From positions 1 through 40,707 of the IMG/VR virus record IMGVR_UViG_3300021952_000266: a stretch of DNA of 40,707 bases, one strand, 5' to 3'. This stretch comes from a virus. The notes below the pieces were generated by a model, which saw nothing but the letters and a program-made list of their open reading frames with translations, did no database searches and was not told where the DNA came from. Shown piece after piece: positions 1-8,223 of the stretch. Every line of letters begins with the position of its first letter. Position 1 is the first letter of the stretch. Made by a program: the position numbers and the translations under genes.

Positions 1-142
1 ACGTGACGAGCGCATTGGGTATGAGTACCGCTTAAACCTTGCCGACCCGGCCATTTTCTCGAAGATTGGTGCCGACCGCTCGATTGGCCAAATCTTCCGC
101 GACGGTGGCGTGAAGTGGCTCGAAGCATGGAATGCCAAAGGC
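1..142. repeat. Terminal direct repeat, left copy (assembly overlap of a circular/permuted genome)
   Basis: Bases 1-142 match 40566-40707 at 141 of 142 positions. The only difference is base 16 (t) against base 40581 (g). The repeat lies inside terL and keeps the frame, so it is best read as the overlap left when a circular or circularly permuted genome is written linearly, not as a functional repeat. The non-redundant length is 40,565 bp. Confidence 0.92.
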
Positions 143-418
143 TCACGCGTCAACGGTGCACAAGAGGTGATTCGCTTGCTGGCCGAAGACAAGCTCAAGG
201 TTTTCTCGACCTGCAAGCACTGGCTGCGCACCGTGCCCGGCCTGCCACCTTCCGACGACAACCCGGAAGACGTGGACACCGACGCCGAGGACCACGCTTG
301 GGACGCCACGCGCTATGGCGTGATGCGCCGACGCCGCAACCCGGATGAAGAAATATCCGCCGACCCCAGTGAATCGACTTACAAACATGAAGACGACACC
401 TATCTCTTGAAAGTGTGA
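1..418 (+). CDS. terL: Terminase large subunit, C-terminal part (gene continues from 39595-40707 across the join)
   Basis: This is the end of the packaging ATPase/nuclease gene that begins at 39595. Bases 1-142 duplicate 40566-40707 in the same frame (codons start at base 2), so joining the ends gives one uninterrupted protein of 462 residues. The 91 codons from 143 onward are unique to this end. They are acidic and polar (runs of Asp/Glu near the end), as expected of the tail of the nuclease domain. The stop (416-418) is one base before the portal start, so the two genes are probably translated together. An ATG at 110 is internal and not a real start. At codon 14-16 this copy reads Ile (att) where the right-end copy reads Met (atg). 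Confidence 0.9.
   Translation, partial: RDERIGYEYRLNLADPAIFSKIGADRSIGQIFRDGGVKWLEAWNAKGSRVNGAQEVIRLLAEDKLKVFSTCKHWLRTVPGLPPSDDNPEDVDTDAEDHAWDATRYGVMRRRRNPDEEISADPSESTYKHEDDTYLLKV
346..362 (+). repeat. 17-bp exact repeat TGAAGAAATATCCGCCG, copy 1
   Basis: The 17-mer occurs here, within the last codons of terL about 60 bp before the portal gene, and again at 4036-4052 across the stop codon of the decoration-like gene. A shorter relative (AAATATCCGTCG) lies at 25195-25206, just at the end of the giant polyvalent gene. All three are at the 3' end of plus-strand genes. Role unknown; a late regulatory or processing signal is possible. Confidence 0.45.
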
Positions 419-419
419 C

Positions 420-2339
420 ATGGACCAACAAACGACCGCCCAGCCATCCACGGGCTATGAAGAAAAGCAGCCCGACGATTTAGCGAAGACGTGGAATCGC
501 CGCATTACCAGCGCCCGAAAGCACTGGGAGAAATTCCACAAGCGCGTGCGCCATAACCGCAAGACCGTGGCGGGTATCAACTGGGAAGCCTCACCCGACA
601 GCAAGGACTTCTACAAGCTACGCGCCAACCTGATTCACGGGACCATCACGGCGGTGTTGCCCAACATTTACGCCCGCAACCCTGAAATCAGCGCCACGCC
701 GCTCTATCGTGCCGACAACCTCAAGCTCATGTGCACGACCCTTGAGACCGTGACCAACCGTTGCTTGGAGCGTGCCAAGCTCAAGGACCGGGCAAAGGCC
801 ACCGTGCGCTCTGCGCTCACGTCCAGCTTTGGCGTGGTCAAGGTGATGTACCAACGCGACTTGCAGCGTGACCCCATCATCCAGTCCCGAATCAATGACA
901 CCCAAGACAACATTGCGCTCATTGAGCGCCTGATTCTTGAGATTGATGACCCTGAACAACGCGCCGACCAAGAGAGCAAGAAGGCCGAGCTTGAGCAGGT
1001 AATGAAGGCGCTGGAAGAAAGCGTTGAAGTCGTTGCCGCCGAAGGCTTGGTGATTGACCGCGTGTTGACCGACAACTTGCTGGTGGACCCAAGCGTTTGC
1101 GAGTTTTGGGACTACCGCGATTCGGACTGGTTGGGGCAAATCATCCCCATGAAGAAGTCCGAAGCCGAGGCCACCTACAAGGTCAAGCTGGACAAGGCCA
1201 AAGCCTACGAATCCAACGAGCAAAAAAGCAAGACCGACAACCGCATTGCAAGTGGCGCTCAATCGCTGGATGAAGACAAGCAAATTGCCATCGTTGAGAT
1301 TTGGGATAAGCGCACCAATCGCGTTTACACCATGGCCGAAGGCTGCGACTTCTGGCTCCGTGAACCATTCTCACCGCCCAAGGTAGGCGAACGCTGGTAC
1401 CCATTCTTCTTGCTGCCATTCCAAGTGGTTGACGGCCAGTTTGTTGGCCCCAGCTTGGTGGACCTGACCGAGAAGCTGCAAGACGAACACAACGAGAGCC
1501 GCGACCGCTTCAACAAGCACCGCGATTTGGCCATCCCCGGCTGGGTTGCGTCGGGTGACACCAATGAGAAGGCGCTCAAGAACTTTGCCAAGAGTGTGAG
1601 CGTGCAAGGCTTCGGTGAAATCGCCATCATTGACACCGAAGGCAAGCCACTGGCCCAAGTCATTCAGCCACGCCAGCACCCGCAAATTGACCCGGCGGTG
1701 TACGACACCAGTGCCGTGCGCTACGACTGGGAGCAAGTCACCGGGTTGCAAGACGCTGCCCGCTCTAGCGTGGTCAAGCCAAAGACGGCCACCGAAGCCA
1801 GCATCATGCAGCAGAGCCTATCGGGCCGTGTGTCCGAATTCCGCGACCAAGTGGAAGACTGGCTCCAAGAGTTGTCGCAGTACGCCGCACAAGTGTTGCT
1901 GCAAGAGCTATCGAGCGCACAAGTCGAGCGCATCATGGGACCGCACCAAGTCAAAACACAGAACATTAACGGCATTGCCATGGAAGTTCCCGAAAAGTCG
2001 TATGACTGGCCAGAGCTGACCCGCGACCAAGTTTTTGAAATGATTGAAATGCGCATCCGTGCTGGTACCACGGGAGCGCCTGACAAGCTGGAACAGCAAG
2101 AGAGCTGGACCAAGGTATTGCCGCTGGTCGAAGGCTTGATTCTCAAAATCATGCAGGCGCAAGCCCAAGGTCAAGACGTTGAGCCGCTGCGCAACCTCAT
2201 GCGCGAAACCATCAAACGCTTTGACGAGCGCTTGGACGTTGAGCAATTCATGCCCAAGCCACCTGCAATGCCAGCCATGCCCGGTATGCCCGGCGCAATG
2301 CCACCCGGTATGCCTACCGCCCAACAAGTCCCCGCCTAA
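420..2339 (+). CDS. Portal protein
   Basis: A 639-residue protein placed directly after terL, the usual position of the portal, the ring at the capsid vertex through which DNA is packaged and ejected and to which the tail adaptor binds. Its size fits P22-type podovirus portals (about 700 residues). Visible features: a basic N-terminal region rich in Trp/Lys/His, a charged helical stretch around residues 155-205 likely to be coiled coil, and a mixed alpha/beta core with a FLLPFQVVDG segment near residue 335. After residue 600 comes a disordered tail rich in Pro, Met and Gly (PAMPGMPGAMPPGMP). The ATG at 420 follows the terL stop by one base. Assigned by position, size and overall character. 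Confidence 0.82.
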   Translation: MDQQTTAQPSTGYEEKQPDDLAKTWNRRITSARKHWEKFHKRVRHNRKTVAGINWEASPDSKDFYKLRANLIHGTITAVLPNIYARNPEISATPLYRADNLKLMCTTLETVTNRCLERAKLKDRAKATVRSALTSSFGVVKVMYQRDLQRDPIIQSRINDTQDNIALIERLILEIDDPEQRADQESKKAELEQVMKALEESVEVVAAEGLVIDRVLTDNLLVDPSVCEFWDYRDSDWLGQIIPMKKSEAEATYKVKLDKAKAYESNEQKSKTDNRIASGAQSLDEDKQIAIVEIWDKRTNRVYTMAEGCDFWLREPFSPPKVGERWYPFFLLPFQVVDGQFVGPSLVDLTEKLQDEHNESRDRFNKHRDLAIPGWVASGDTNEKALKNFAKSVSVQGFGEIAIIDTEGKPLAQVIQPRQHPQIDPAVYDTSAVRYDWEQVTGLQDAARSSVVKPKTATEASIMQQSLSGRVSEFRDQVEDWLQELSQYAAQVLLQELSSAQVERIMGPHQVKTQNINGIAMEVPEKSYDWPELTRDQVFEMIEMRIRAGTTGAPDKLEQQESWTKVLPLVEGLILKIMQAQAQGQDVEPLRNLMRETIKRFDERLDVEQFMPKPPAMPAMPGMPGAMPPGMPTAQQVPA

Positions 2340-2368
2340 TTTTTTTCAACCACTAAGGAACCACCACT

Positions 2369-3475
2369 ATGACAATTTGGAAGCAGCGTTTGTTTTCGCG
2401 TTTGATGAACAAAGCCGACGGGGAAGGCAACGACCTTGGCGGTGGCGGCACCACAGACGAGCCAACGACAACTGACGAGCCGACCACTACCGACGAGCCA
2501 AGCGCTACGGACGAAGCGGCCAGCGCCATCACAGAAGAACCCGCAGGCGATACGCTGCCGACAGACAAGCCCGTGTCAGCCAAGATGCTTTCATTGTTGG
2601 ACGAGCTTTCAACGGAAGCCAAGCCAGCACCGAAGGCCGAGGAAGACAAGCCAGCCGAAGAAGAATCCGAGCCAGCCCAAGCCCAGCAGGCCGAAACCAA
2701 AACACCTGAGCAAGAGGAAGCCGAGTTACTGGACGGCGTGAAGTCCGAGCGCGGCAAAGACCGAATCCGCCAAGTGTTTGCCGAGCGCAAGCAGCTTGAG
2801 CAGGACATTACCGAATTCAAGCAACTGGTGCAGGGCACGGGCATGACACCCCAAGACTTTGCGCAGACCTTGGAGTTTGGCCGTTTGATGAATTCGGGTG
2901 ACGAGAAAGACTTGCGCGTGGCGCTTGAAATGGTGGAAGGCCAGCGCTCCATGCTTTATCAACGCTTGGGCGTTGAAGCACCGGGCATTGACTTGCTGCA
3001 AGGCCATGACGACCTCAAGGCTGCCGTGGACAACATGGAAATCACGCGTGAGCGTGCCGTTGAGTTGGCCAAGTTTCGCAAGAGCGAAGCCGCCAAGGTG
3101 CAGCAGCAGCAAGAAGCGCAGGCCAGCACCCAGCGCCAGCAACAATTTCAGCAGACCGTGCAGCAGGCAGCGGGCGCGATGGAAAGCTACCTCACGACCC
3201 GCGCCAAAGAGGTTGACCACCCAGCACGCATGAAGGTGATTACCGCGCACTTTCAAAACCCGGCCAACCTGCAAAACTTCATTCAGACCTACGAGCCGCA
3301 CCAATGGGCCGCGACCATCAAGATGATGTACGACGGCATTGTTGTGCCCAAGGCTCCAACGTCACACCAACAACAACCCATGCGCTCGCGTCCTGCCCAA
3401 CTGGGTACGCCTGCCGCGCAAGGTGCCACGTCGGTGGACCGCTTGGCCCAACACCTCGACAACATGGGTATTTGA
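2369..3475 (+). CDS. Scaffolding/capsid assembly-like protein
   Basis: A 368-residue, strongly acidic protein between portal and capsid genes, where podoviruses encode the internal scaffold that guides procapsid assembly and is then lost. The N-terminal third (residues 20-115) is low complexity, with DEPTTT repeats and Ala/Glu/Pro runs, so probably disordered. Residues 120-270 are predicted mostly helical with Gln-rich stretches (QQQQEAQAST, QRQQQFQQTVQQ), consistent with coiled coil. The C-terminal part (GATSVDRLAQHLDNMGI) could be the short coat-binding helix known in scaffolds. AGGA lies about 10 bases before the ATG. Identity is inferred from position and composition; no catalytic motif is visible. 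Confidence 0.7.
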   Translation: MTIWKQRLFSRLMNKADGEGNDLGGGGTTDEPTTTDEPTTTDEPSATDEAASAITEEPAGDTLPTDKPVSAKMLSLLDELSTEAKPAPKAEEDKPAEEESEPAQAQQAETKTPEQEEAELLDGVKSERGKDRIRQVFAERKQLEQDITEFKQLVQGTGMTPQDFAQTLEFGRLMNSGDEKDLRVALEMVEGQRSMLYQRLGVEAPGIDLLQGHDDLKAAVDNMEITRERAVELAKFRKSEAAKVQQQQEAQASTQRQQQFQQTVQQAAGAMESYLTTRAKEVDHPARMKVITAHFQNPANLQNFIQTYEPHQWAATIKMMYDGIVVPKAPTSHQQQPMRSRPAQLGTPAAQGATSVDRLAQHLDNMGI

Positions 3476-3477
3476 CC

Positions 3478-3642
3478 GTGCTTGGCCAACTGCAAACGTG
3501 GTGGATTCGCCGCAAGCTCATTCGCGCAGTGAGCTTGCTTCAACGCGCTGGCCTGCATGTTGTGCGACTGAAAGAAGTCGCAGGCACTCAGTACCTAGTA
3601 AAAGAAGACGGCACCATGCTCAAGCTGGTGCCACGCAAGTAA
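3478..3642 (+). CDS. Small basic protein, 54 aa, unknown function
   Basis: A GTG-initiated ORF starting two bases after the scaffold stop and ending 21 bases before the next gene. The product is basic and compact (WWIRRKLIRAVSLLQRAGLHVV then a short beta-like segment GTQYLVKEDGTMLKLVPRK). Tight packing in the head operon supports it being real. A longer in-frame version beginning at 3304 would overlap the scaffold gene for 170 bases and is less likely. I do not recognise the family. Confidence 0.55.
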   Translation: MLGQLQTWWIRRKLIRAVSLLQRAGLHVVRLKEVAGTQYLVKEDGTMLKLVPRK

Positions 3643-3663
3643 CCGTTATTCAGGAGAAACGAC

Positions 3664-4038
3664 ATGGCATTGACCGACTTAAAAATCACCAAGACAGAAG
3701 CCAAGAAGGAAGCCAAGGCATACGCCACGCTTGGCCCATCCGAAGGTGAGCGCTATTCATACGGCACCCGCATGACGCTGGACGACGCCGAGCTTAAAAA
3801 ACTGGGTATCAAAGAGCTGCCATCCGTGGGCACCGTGCTCATGTTTGAAGCCAAGGCAAAGGTGATTAGCTCGCGCCAGTCAGCCAGCGAAAGCAGCAAC
3901 AACCGAAGCATTGAGCTGCAAATCACGCACATGGACTTTGAGGCCGACGAAGGTGCCGAAGAAGTCAAAGAGAAAGAGCTAACCCGTGGTGAAGCGGGTG
4001 CCATGAGCCGCGTCGCAAAAAAGATGCAATCAATGTGA
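3664..4038 (+). CDS. Capsid staple/decoration-like protein
   Basis: A 124-residue protein just upstream of the major capsid gene, preceded by AGGAGA about 9 bases before the ATG. The middle carries a pattern I associate with small head proteins annotated as capsid staple or stabilising proteins in podoviruses: a YSYGTRMTLDD segment, then LKKLGIKELP, then a beta-rich part ending RSIELQITHMDFE. The C-terminus is charged (EADEGAEEVKEKELTRGEAG). Such proteins bind the outside of the shell at capsomer junctions. Position next to the coat gene supports this; the family assignment is from memory of the motif pattern. Confidence 0.6.
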   Translation: MALTDLKITKTEAKKEAKAYATLGPSEGERYSYGTRMTLDDAELKKLGIKELPSVGTVLMFEAKAKVISSRQSASESSNNRSIELQITHMDFEADEGAEEVKEKELTRGEAGAMSRVAKKMQSM

Positions 4039-4052
4039 AGAAATATCCGCCG
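4036..4052 (+). repeat. 17-bp exact repeat TGAAGAAATATCCGCCG, copy 2
   Basis: Identical to 346-362. Here it includes the stop codon of the preceding gene (TGA at 4036-4038) and forms the left arm of the hairpin at 4039-4078. Confidence 0.45.
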
Positions 4053-4078
4053 GGCTATTGACTGGCGCATATATTTCT
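4039..4078 (+). other. Imperfect hairpin directly after a stop codon
   Basis: AGAAATAT (4039-4046) pairs perfectly with ATATTTCT (4071-4078), and inside it CGCC (4048-4051) pairs with GGCG (4064-4067). There is no T-run after it, so it is not a standard intrinsic terminator. It could be an RNA processing or stability element between the decoration gene and the coat gene. Confidence 0.45.
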
Positions 4079-4341
4079 CTCACCAAGTCCTGCATTGTTG
4101 TGGTGACTGATTTGGAAAGTGCGTAAGCGGAAATCGACAACCGCGCCAAAGCAGCCACCACTTCAATGCGGAACATGCCTCAATTCCGCTGTCACCGCTG
4201 GGGTCGCGTCCAGTAGCGCAAAGCGTCAAGGCCAAAGCTGTACCCGAAGTCGCGCCGGGAGCCGAAAACGCTGAATCGACGGGTTTGCGTCCCATCACGG
4301 CATGAAAGGTGTTTTTTTCAACTTTCATTCGGAGCAGTGAC
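4079..4341 (+). other. Gap before the capsid gene with coding-like but broken frames
   Basis: About 260 bases without an intact gene inside the otherwise tightly packed head operon. One plus-strand frame reads VVVTDLESA, meets a stop at 4123-4125, then continues AEIDNRAKAATTSMRN to another stop. A shifted frame further on reads AQSVKAKAVPEVAPGAENAES and ends at TGA near 4304. The amino-acid flavour resembles neighbouring phage genes, so this may be a decayed small gene, or a long leader for the coat gene. No promoter or terminator stood out. Confidence 0.35.
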
Positions 4342-5388
4342 ATGCCTATTTCAAACGCAGACTTGCAAGAGCTGGCCAAAGTATCTTTGGACGAATACTT
4401 GCGCAACATGCCCGTGGACCAAATCGCCACGGAGCGCCCCCTTCTCAAGAAACTCATGGAAGGCCGCAAAACCTTCTTGGGTGCCAAGCAAAACGTGGTG
4501 GAAAACATCCGTAAGAGCTATGGCTCCAACTTTAACTGGGCTTATGGCGAAGAAGCCGTCCAGTTCAACAAGCGCAACACAACCGAATCCGCTGCATTCC
4601 CATGGCGTCGTGCCGTCGATGGCTTGTACCTCGACCATGACCGCCTGTTTGCCAACGGTATCAAGGTGCGTGAAGGCCAACGTGGTGAATTCAAGCTCGA
4701 ACAAAACGAGAAGGTTCAACTGGTGAACTTGCTCGACGAGCAAATGGAATCTTTGAAAGAAGGTTTCTTCGCCAAGCTGGACCTCGAATTGCACCGCGAC
4801 GGTACACAAGACGCTGACGCCATCGCTGGCTTGGACGTGTTGGTTTCAACTGCCCCCGCTATCGGCGTGGTCGGCGGCTTGGACAGCGCGACCGCTGCCT
4901 ACTGGCGCAACTATGCCAAGACCGCGATTGCCACTGGCACCGTGGGCACTTTGGCACAAGAAATGGAAGCCGCATGGCGTCGTTGTATCAAGAACGGCGG
5001 CAGCCCCAACTTCATCTTGGCAGGTGGCAAGTTCATCGACGCATACCGCAAGGAAATCGTCGTCACGAACCAAGCCAACGCTGGCAATGTGAAGACATTG
5101 GACGCTGGCGTGGGTTCTGGTGTGAACACTGGCCTGTACTTCAAAGGCGTGGAAATCATTTGGGACCCACAGTTTGAAGAATTGGACGCATTGACCACAC
5201 CAACCGTGCCTTGGGAAAAGCGTTGCTACTTCTTGAACACCAAGCACTTGAAGTACCGCGACGACGACATGGACATTGTGACCCCCACACGTCCACACGA
5301 CATTTTGGCCATGTACGCCATGGTCAACCTGCGCTGCGCTTTGTCGGTCAATCGCCGCAACGCTCAAGCCGTCCTGTCAATCGCCTAA
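4342..5388 (+). CDS. Major capsid protein
   Basis: A 348-residue protein in the coat position, followed by a strong terminator, as expected for the most heavily expressed head gene. I chose the ATG at 4342 because GGAG lies at 4331-4334 with ideal spacing; an upstream GTG at 4309 lacks this. The sequence is typical of HK97-fold podovirus coats: helical N-arm (LQELAKVSLDEYLRNMP), a segment FPWRRAVDGLYLDHDRLFANG, a Gly/Ala-rich central part, and a conserved-looking C-terminal region (VPWEKRCYFLNTKHLKYRDD, then RPHDILAMYAMVNLRCALSV). Codon use is noticeably regular, fitting high expression. There is no sign of a fused protease. Confidence 0.88.
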   Translation: MPISNADLQELAKVSLDEYLRNMPVDQIATERPLLKKLMEGRKTFLGAKQNVVENIRKSYGSNFNWAYGEEAVQFNKRNTTESAAFPWRRAVDGLYLDHDRLFANGIKVREGQRGEFKLEQNEKVQLVNLLDEQMESLKEGFFAKLDLELHRDGTQDADAIAGLDVLVSTAPAIGVVGGLDSATAAYWRNYAKTAIATGTVGTLAQEMEAAWRRCIKNGGSPNFILAGGKFIDAYRKEIVVTNQANAGNVKTLDAGVGSGVNTGLYFKGVEIIWDPQFEELDALTTPTVPWEKRCYFLNTKHLKYRDDDMDIVTPTRPHDILAMYAMVNLRCALSVNRRNAQAVLSIA

Positions 5389-5408
5389 TCGGCGCGTGAC
5401 AAGAAGCA

Positions 5409-5441
5409 CCCCGACTGGCTCACCCCGGTCGGGGCTTTTTT
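5409..5441 (+). terminator. Rho-independent terminator after the capsid gene
   Basis: CCCCGACTGG (5409-5418) pairs with CCGGTCGGGG (5425-5434), ten base pairs with one G-U, around a six-base loop CTCACC. CTTTTTT follows. It separates the head operon from the receptor-binding cassette. Confidence 0.92.
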
Positions 5442-5467
5442 GAAACCGAGAACCCAGCGAGAAACGT

Positions 5468-5815
5468 ATGAGCAAAACCAATGTGCCCTTAGTGCAAGTC
5501 ACCATCCGACGTGACGCTAACACCATTACCCCCGTGACCGTTGCCCCCTACGAGCTGACACTCTTGCGCCAAATGTTTGGCAAAGAAAACGTCAGCGAAG
5601 GCGAGCAAGTTGACGTGATTGAAGTCGAAGCCGCTTTGGAATACGAGCGCCTTTGTGCCAAGTACGGCCAAGGCAAAGTTGCCAAGGTGTACGGCGACGA
5701 CGAAGGCGAGCGCCTGACTGAGTTGGTCGAAAAAGCTGCCGTCAAAGCGAAGGCACCGACCAAGGCCGAGAAGGCCGCAGCCAAAGAAGCCGACGCCAAC
5801 GCCGACGCCAAGTAA
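5468..5815 (+). CDS. Hypothetical acidic/Ala-Lys-tailed protein, 115 aa
   Basis: First gene after the capsid terminator. Residues 1-85 form a mixed alpha/beta segment (VPLVQVTIRRDANTITPVTV at the start, then LTLLRQMFGKENVSEGEQVD); from residue 88 the chain becomes an Ala/Lys/Glu/Asp-rich tail (KAEKAAAKEADANADAK), probably disordered. Position after the coat gene suggests a small structural or head-completion protein, but no family is recognised. Confidence 0.65.
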   Translation: MSKTNVPLVQVTIRRDANTITPVTVAPYELTLLRQMFGKENVSEGEQVDVIEVEAALEYERLCAKYGQGKVAKVYGDDEGERLTELVEKAAVKAKAPTKAEKAAAKEADANADAK

Positions 5816-5839
5816 TAGCCCCGATTAGGAGCAACGAGA

Positions 5840-6562
5840 ATGCAGCCGCAAAAGTACGAGCGCAGTGTTGATTTCACGCAGTTTGAAGGCGACGAAACCG
5901 ACCACGCGGGAATCAATGCCGAGCTTGACGCGGCTGCACTTTCAATCAATGAGATTCGCACGAATCTCGCCAAAATCCAAAAAGACGATGGCAGCATTAA
6001 GGTTGACCAGCAGCTAATTCTTGACCTGAATGCAACCATTGCTCAGGTGCTTGATGATGCCAAGGCGTCGGCTGATTCAGCCTTGCTATCGGCTTTCTCA
6101 GCCAATGATGCCAAAACGGCAGCAGAGGCAGCCAAGGTAAGCGCAAGCGCGGCAGAAGTTGCCGCAGAAATCAGCGCTAATGCGGCAGAGGTTTCTAAAA
6201 ACCAAACTGTCCAAGCTGGCGCTCAAGCAATCACCAACATTTCTCAGCAGAGCGCACAAACGCAAGCGCTCTACACGCAAACACTGAATCAAATCAATTC
6301 GCTACTGGCAGCGGCAGGACTTCCAGCCGTGCCAGTGGCAAAAATGTTTTTGCGCGTCAAGGCTGATGCCAGTGGCTACGAATACGTTTCTTCGGCTGCC
6401 GCACCAGTTTTCTTCGGCTTCAAGTTGTCAGCAGACCAAACCGAGCTTGTGCTCACCTATGGCAACGCCGACGACTACGACGTGGCCAACTTCGACACAT
6501 GGGTGATTGGTGAAAACATCACCTTTGCCGTCGAGAAAAACCAACTTGTGAGCAAGCTATGA
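5840..6562 (+). CDS. Tail fibre stalk/adaptor protein
   Basis: A 240-residue protein preceded by AGGAGC. Its first 55 residues contain a module (TDHAGINAELD...SINEIRTNLAKIQKDDGS) that recurs at the N-terminus of the collagen-like fibre at 10216, which suggests a shared attachment domain for the virion. Residues 75-160 are a long Ala/Ser-rich heptad-like region (AAEAAKVSASAAEVAAEISA), typical of trimeric coiled-coil fibre stalks. The C-terminal 70 residues are beta-rich (FFGFKLSADQTELVLTYG). The gene ends in an ATGA overlap with the first propeller gene at 6559, so the stalk and that propeller are probably made together. Confidence 0.72.
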   Translation: MQPQKYERSVDFTQFEGDETDHAGINAELDAAALSINEIRTNLAKIQKDDGSIKVDQQLILDLNATIAQVLDDAKASADSALLSAFSANDAKTAAEAAKVSASAAEVAAEISANAAEVSKNQTVQAGAQAITNISQQSAQTQALYTQTLNQINSLLAAAGLPAVPVAKMFLRVKADASGYEYVSSAAAPVFFGFKLSADQTELVLTYGNADDYDVANFDTWVIGENITFAVEKNQLVSKL

Positions 6563-8211
6563 ACAAGATTGACATTGACGCCTTGGGCTACCGCTGGAAG
6601 GGTATTTACTCGCCATATATCGCGTACAAAGAGCGCGACGTGGTTTTCAAAGACGGTGGCGCATACGTCATTCGTGCAGGCTCACCGCAGCCATTCGCGC
6701 TTGGCCAACAAGACGCCATCATCAAAGGGCACTTGCTCACGGGTGGCATTTCGGTCGGCGGCTCTTGGGGCATGACCCTGCATTCCAATGGCGCGGGTGG
6801 CGTTGAATTCCGCTTCATGGGCGAGCGCAATGGCACCGTGGCCACCAAGCTGATTGACACAGACATTGGCGGAACTTATGTCGGGCACCGCTGGGGCATG
6901 GGCGCGATTATGAATGAGGGCGCAGTGCGCTTTTGGGGGCAGCAGACAAACGGACAAGGCGGCTCTGGCAGTCAAGACATTAACCGCATCATGCCCGCGT
7001 TGGCTGCATTCCCACCCGGTACGCCGCGCATTGTTTCCATGAAGTCAGCCTACGACGGCGTTTTCTTCATTGATGCCAATGGCGGCTTGTGGCATACGGG
7101 CGCAAACACTAGCAATGCTGGTGGCACGGGTGTTGAGCATCCAATCCCGGTCAAGCTCAATGGCGTTGGCGATATTCCTGCGAGCGCAAAAATTACCAAA
7201 GTGTTCATGGGCATTAGTTGGTATGACTACCGAACTTTTGCGTGCTTGGACGATGCGGGCCGCGTGTATGCGTGGTCAGCCAACAACCGATATGACTGCC
7301 TTGGTTTCACTGGCGCAACGGTGACGCCAAAGCTGGTGCCATTCACGGCAAGCACGCCAATCAAGGACGTTTACTTGTCTGGTGGCTATCACCCAGCGAC
7401 GTACTTCATTGATACCTTTGGCCGTTTGTGGACGTGCGGCCAGCTCTATCTTTCCGGCCAAGGCGTTGATGGACAAGTGCCACGCCTGTTCATGCCTTGG
7501 GGAGAAAACAATACCGTCAAGTGCGTGCGCACCAACGAATCAGTTTATTCAGCAGCACCAGCAGACTACTACCGCCGCGTGGCCGTCGTGCTCGATAACG
7601 GCGACCTGTATATGTGGGGCGACGATAGCGGCACAACAAACGGCGGCTGGGGTACTGGCGCAGCAGTTGGCACCGATATTGGACCAACCAACGCTCTTTT
7701 CCCATACAAGTGTTTGACGGGCGTGGCTGACTGTTACACCTTCTCTGGCGGCTACACCCGCACCATTGCCTTGATGAAAGACGGTACCGTGAAGCACACG
7801 GGTTACAACGGCTTTCAAATTGGCGGCGGTGCAGACCGTACAAGCTGGGCAACCATTGGCGGCACCTATCTGCAAAACGTCACAAAGTTGCGTTGCTGGG
7901 GTGGCGACTATGGCACCGCAGCCGTGGCCCTTCGCTCTGACGGCAAGGCCGTGGCATGGGGTCGCAATGACTATGGCCAAACTGGCAAAGGCCACGTCAC
8001 CGACGGAAGCGGGCCGGATGGTTTTGTCTTGCTTGATAAAACCATCATCGACTTCCAAATGTCGGGCTACCTCAACGCGGGAGCTGGCAATCACGCATTC
8101 CACTACCTGACAAGCGAAGGCAAGGTCTATTCGGTCGGCGCTTCTGACCGACAACAAACCCAAGACCGACCCGGCACCAGCCGCTACACGCCTCACCAAA
8201 TTGTGTTTTAA
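6559..8211 (+). CDS. RCC1-repeat beta-propeller, probable receptor-binding protein 1
   Basis: A 550-residue protein translationally coupled (ATGA) to the stalk gene. The N-terminal 40 residues carry a carbohydrate-module-like pattern, YRWKGIYSPYIAYKERDVV followed by a YV strand, common in phage fibre proteins. From about residue 105 onward the chain is built of RCC1-type blades: repeated G-x-hydrophobic-x-x-W/T-G segments such as DANGGLWHTGANTSNAGG, DDAGRVYAWSANN, DTFGRLWTCG, DNGDLYMWGDDSG, SDGKAVAWGRNDYGQTGKG. The protein ends YTPHQIVF, matching the ending of the next gene. RCC1/BLIP-II folds are seven-bladed propellers that bind ligands on their faces; in a phage fibre cassette, host-surface recognition is the natural role (inference). 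Confidence 0.8.
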   Translation: MNKIDIDALGYRWKGIYSPYIAYKERDVVFKDGGAYVIRAGSPQPFALGQQDAIIKGHLLTGGISVGGSWGMTLHSNGAGGVEFRFMGERNGTVATKLIDTDIGGTYVGHRWGMGAIMNEGAVRFWGQQTNGQGGSGSQDINRIMPALAAFPPGTPRIVSMKSAYDGVFFIDANGGLWHTGANTSNAGGTGVEHPIPVKLNGVGDIPASAKITKVFMGISWYDYRTFACLDDAGRVYAWSANNRYDCLGFTGATVTPKLVPFTASTPIKDVYLSGGYHPATYFIDTFGRLWTCGQLYLSGQGVDGQVPRLFMPWGENNTVKCVRTNESVYSAAPADYYRRVAVVLDNGDLYMWGDDSGTTNGGWGTGAAVGTDIGPTNALFPYKCLTGVADCYTFSGGYTRTIALMKDGTVKHTGYNGFQIGGGADRTSWATIGGTYLQNVTKLRCWGGDYGTAAVALRSDGKAVAWGRNDYGQTGKGHVTDGSGPDGFVLLDKTIIDFQMSGYLNAGAGNHAFHYLTSEGKVYSVGASDRQQTQDRPGTSRYTPHQIVF

Positions 8212-8223
8212 GGAAACAAGGAC

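Noticed and set aside
618-1283. Long minus-strand ORF (221 codons) opposite the portal gene
   Set aside because: It mirrors the regular codon use of the portal, has no ribosome binding site and contains no recognisable motif.
3304-3642. Longer version of the 54-aa head-operon gene
   Set aside because: Its N-terminal half lies inside the scaffold gene; the GTG at 3478 starts cleanly after the scaffold stop.
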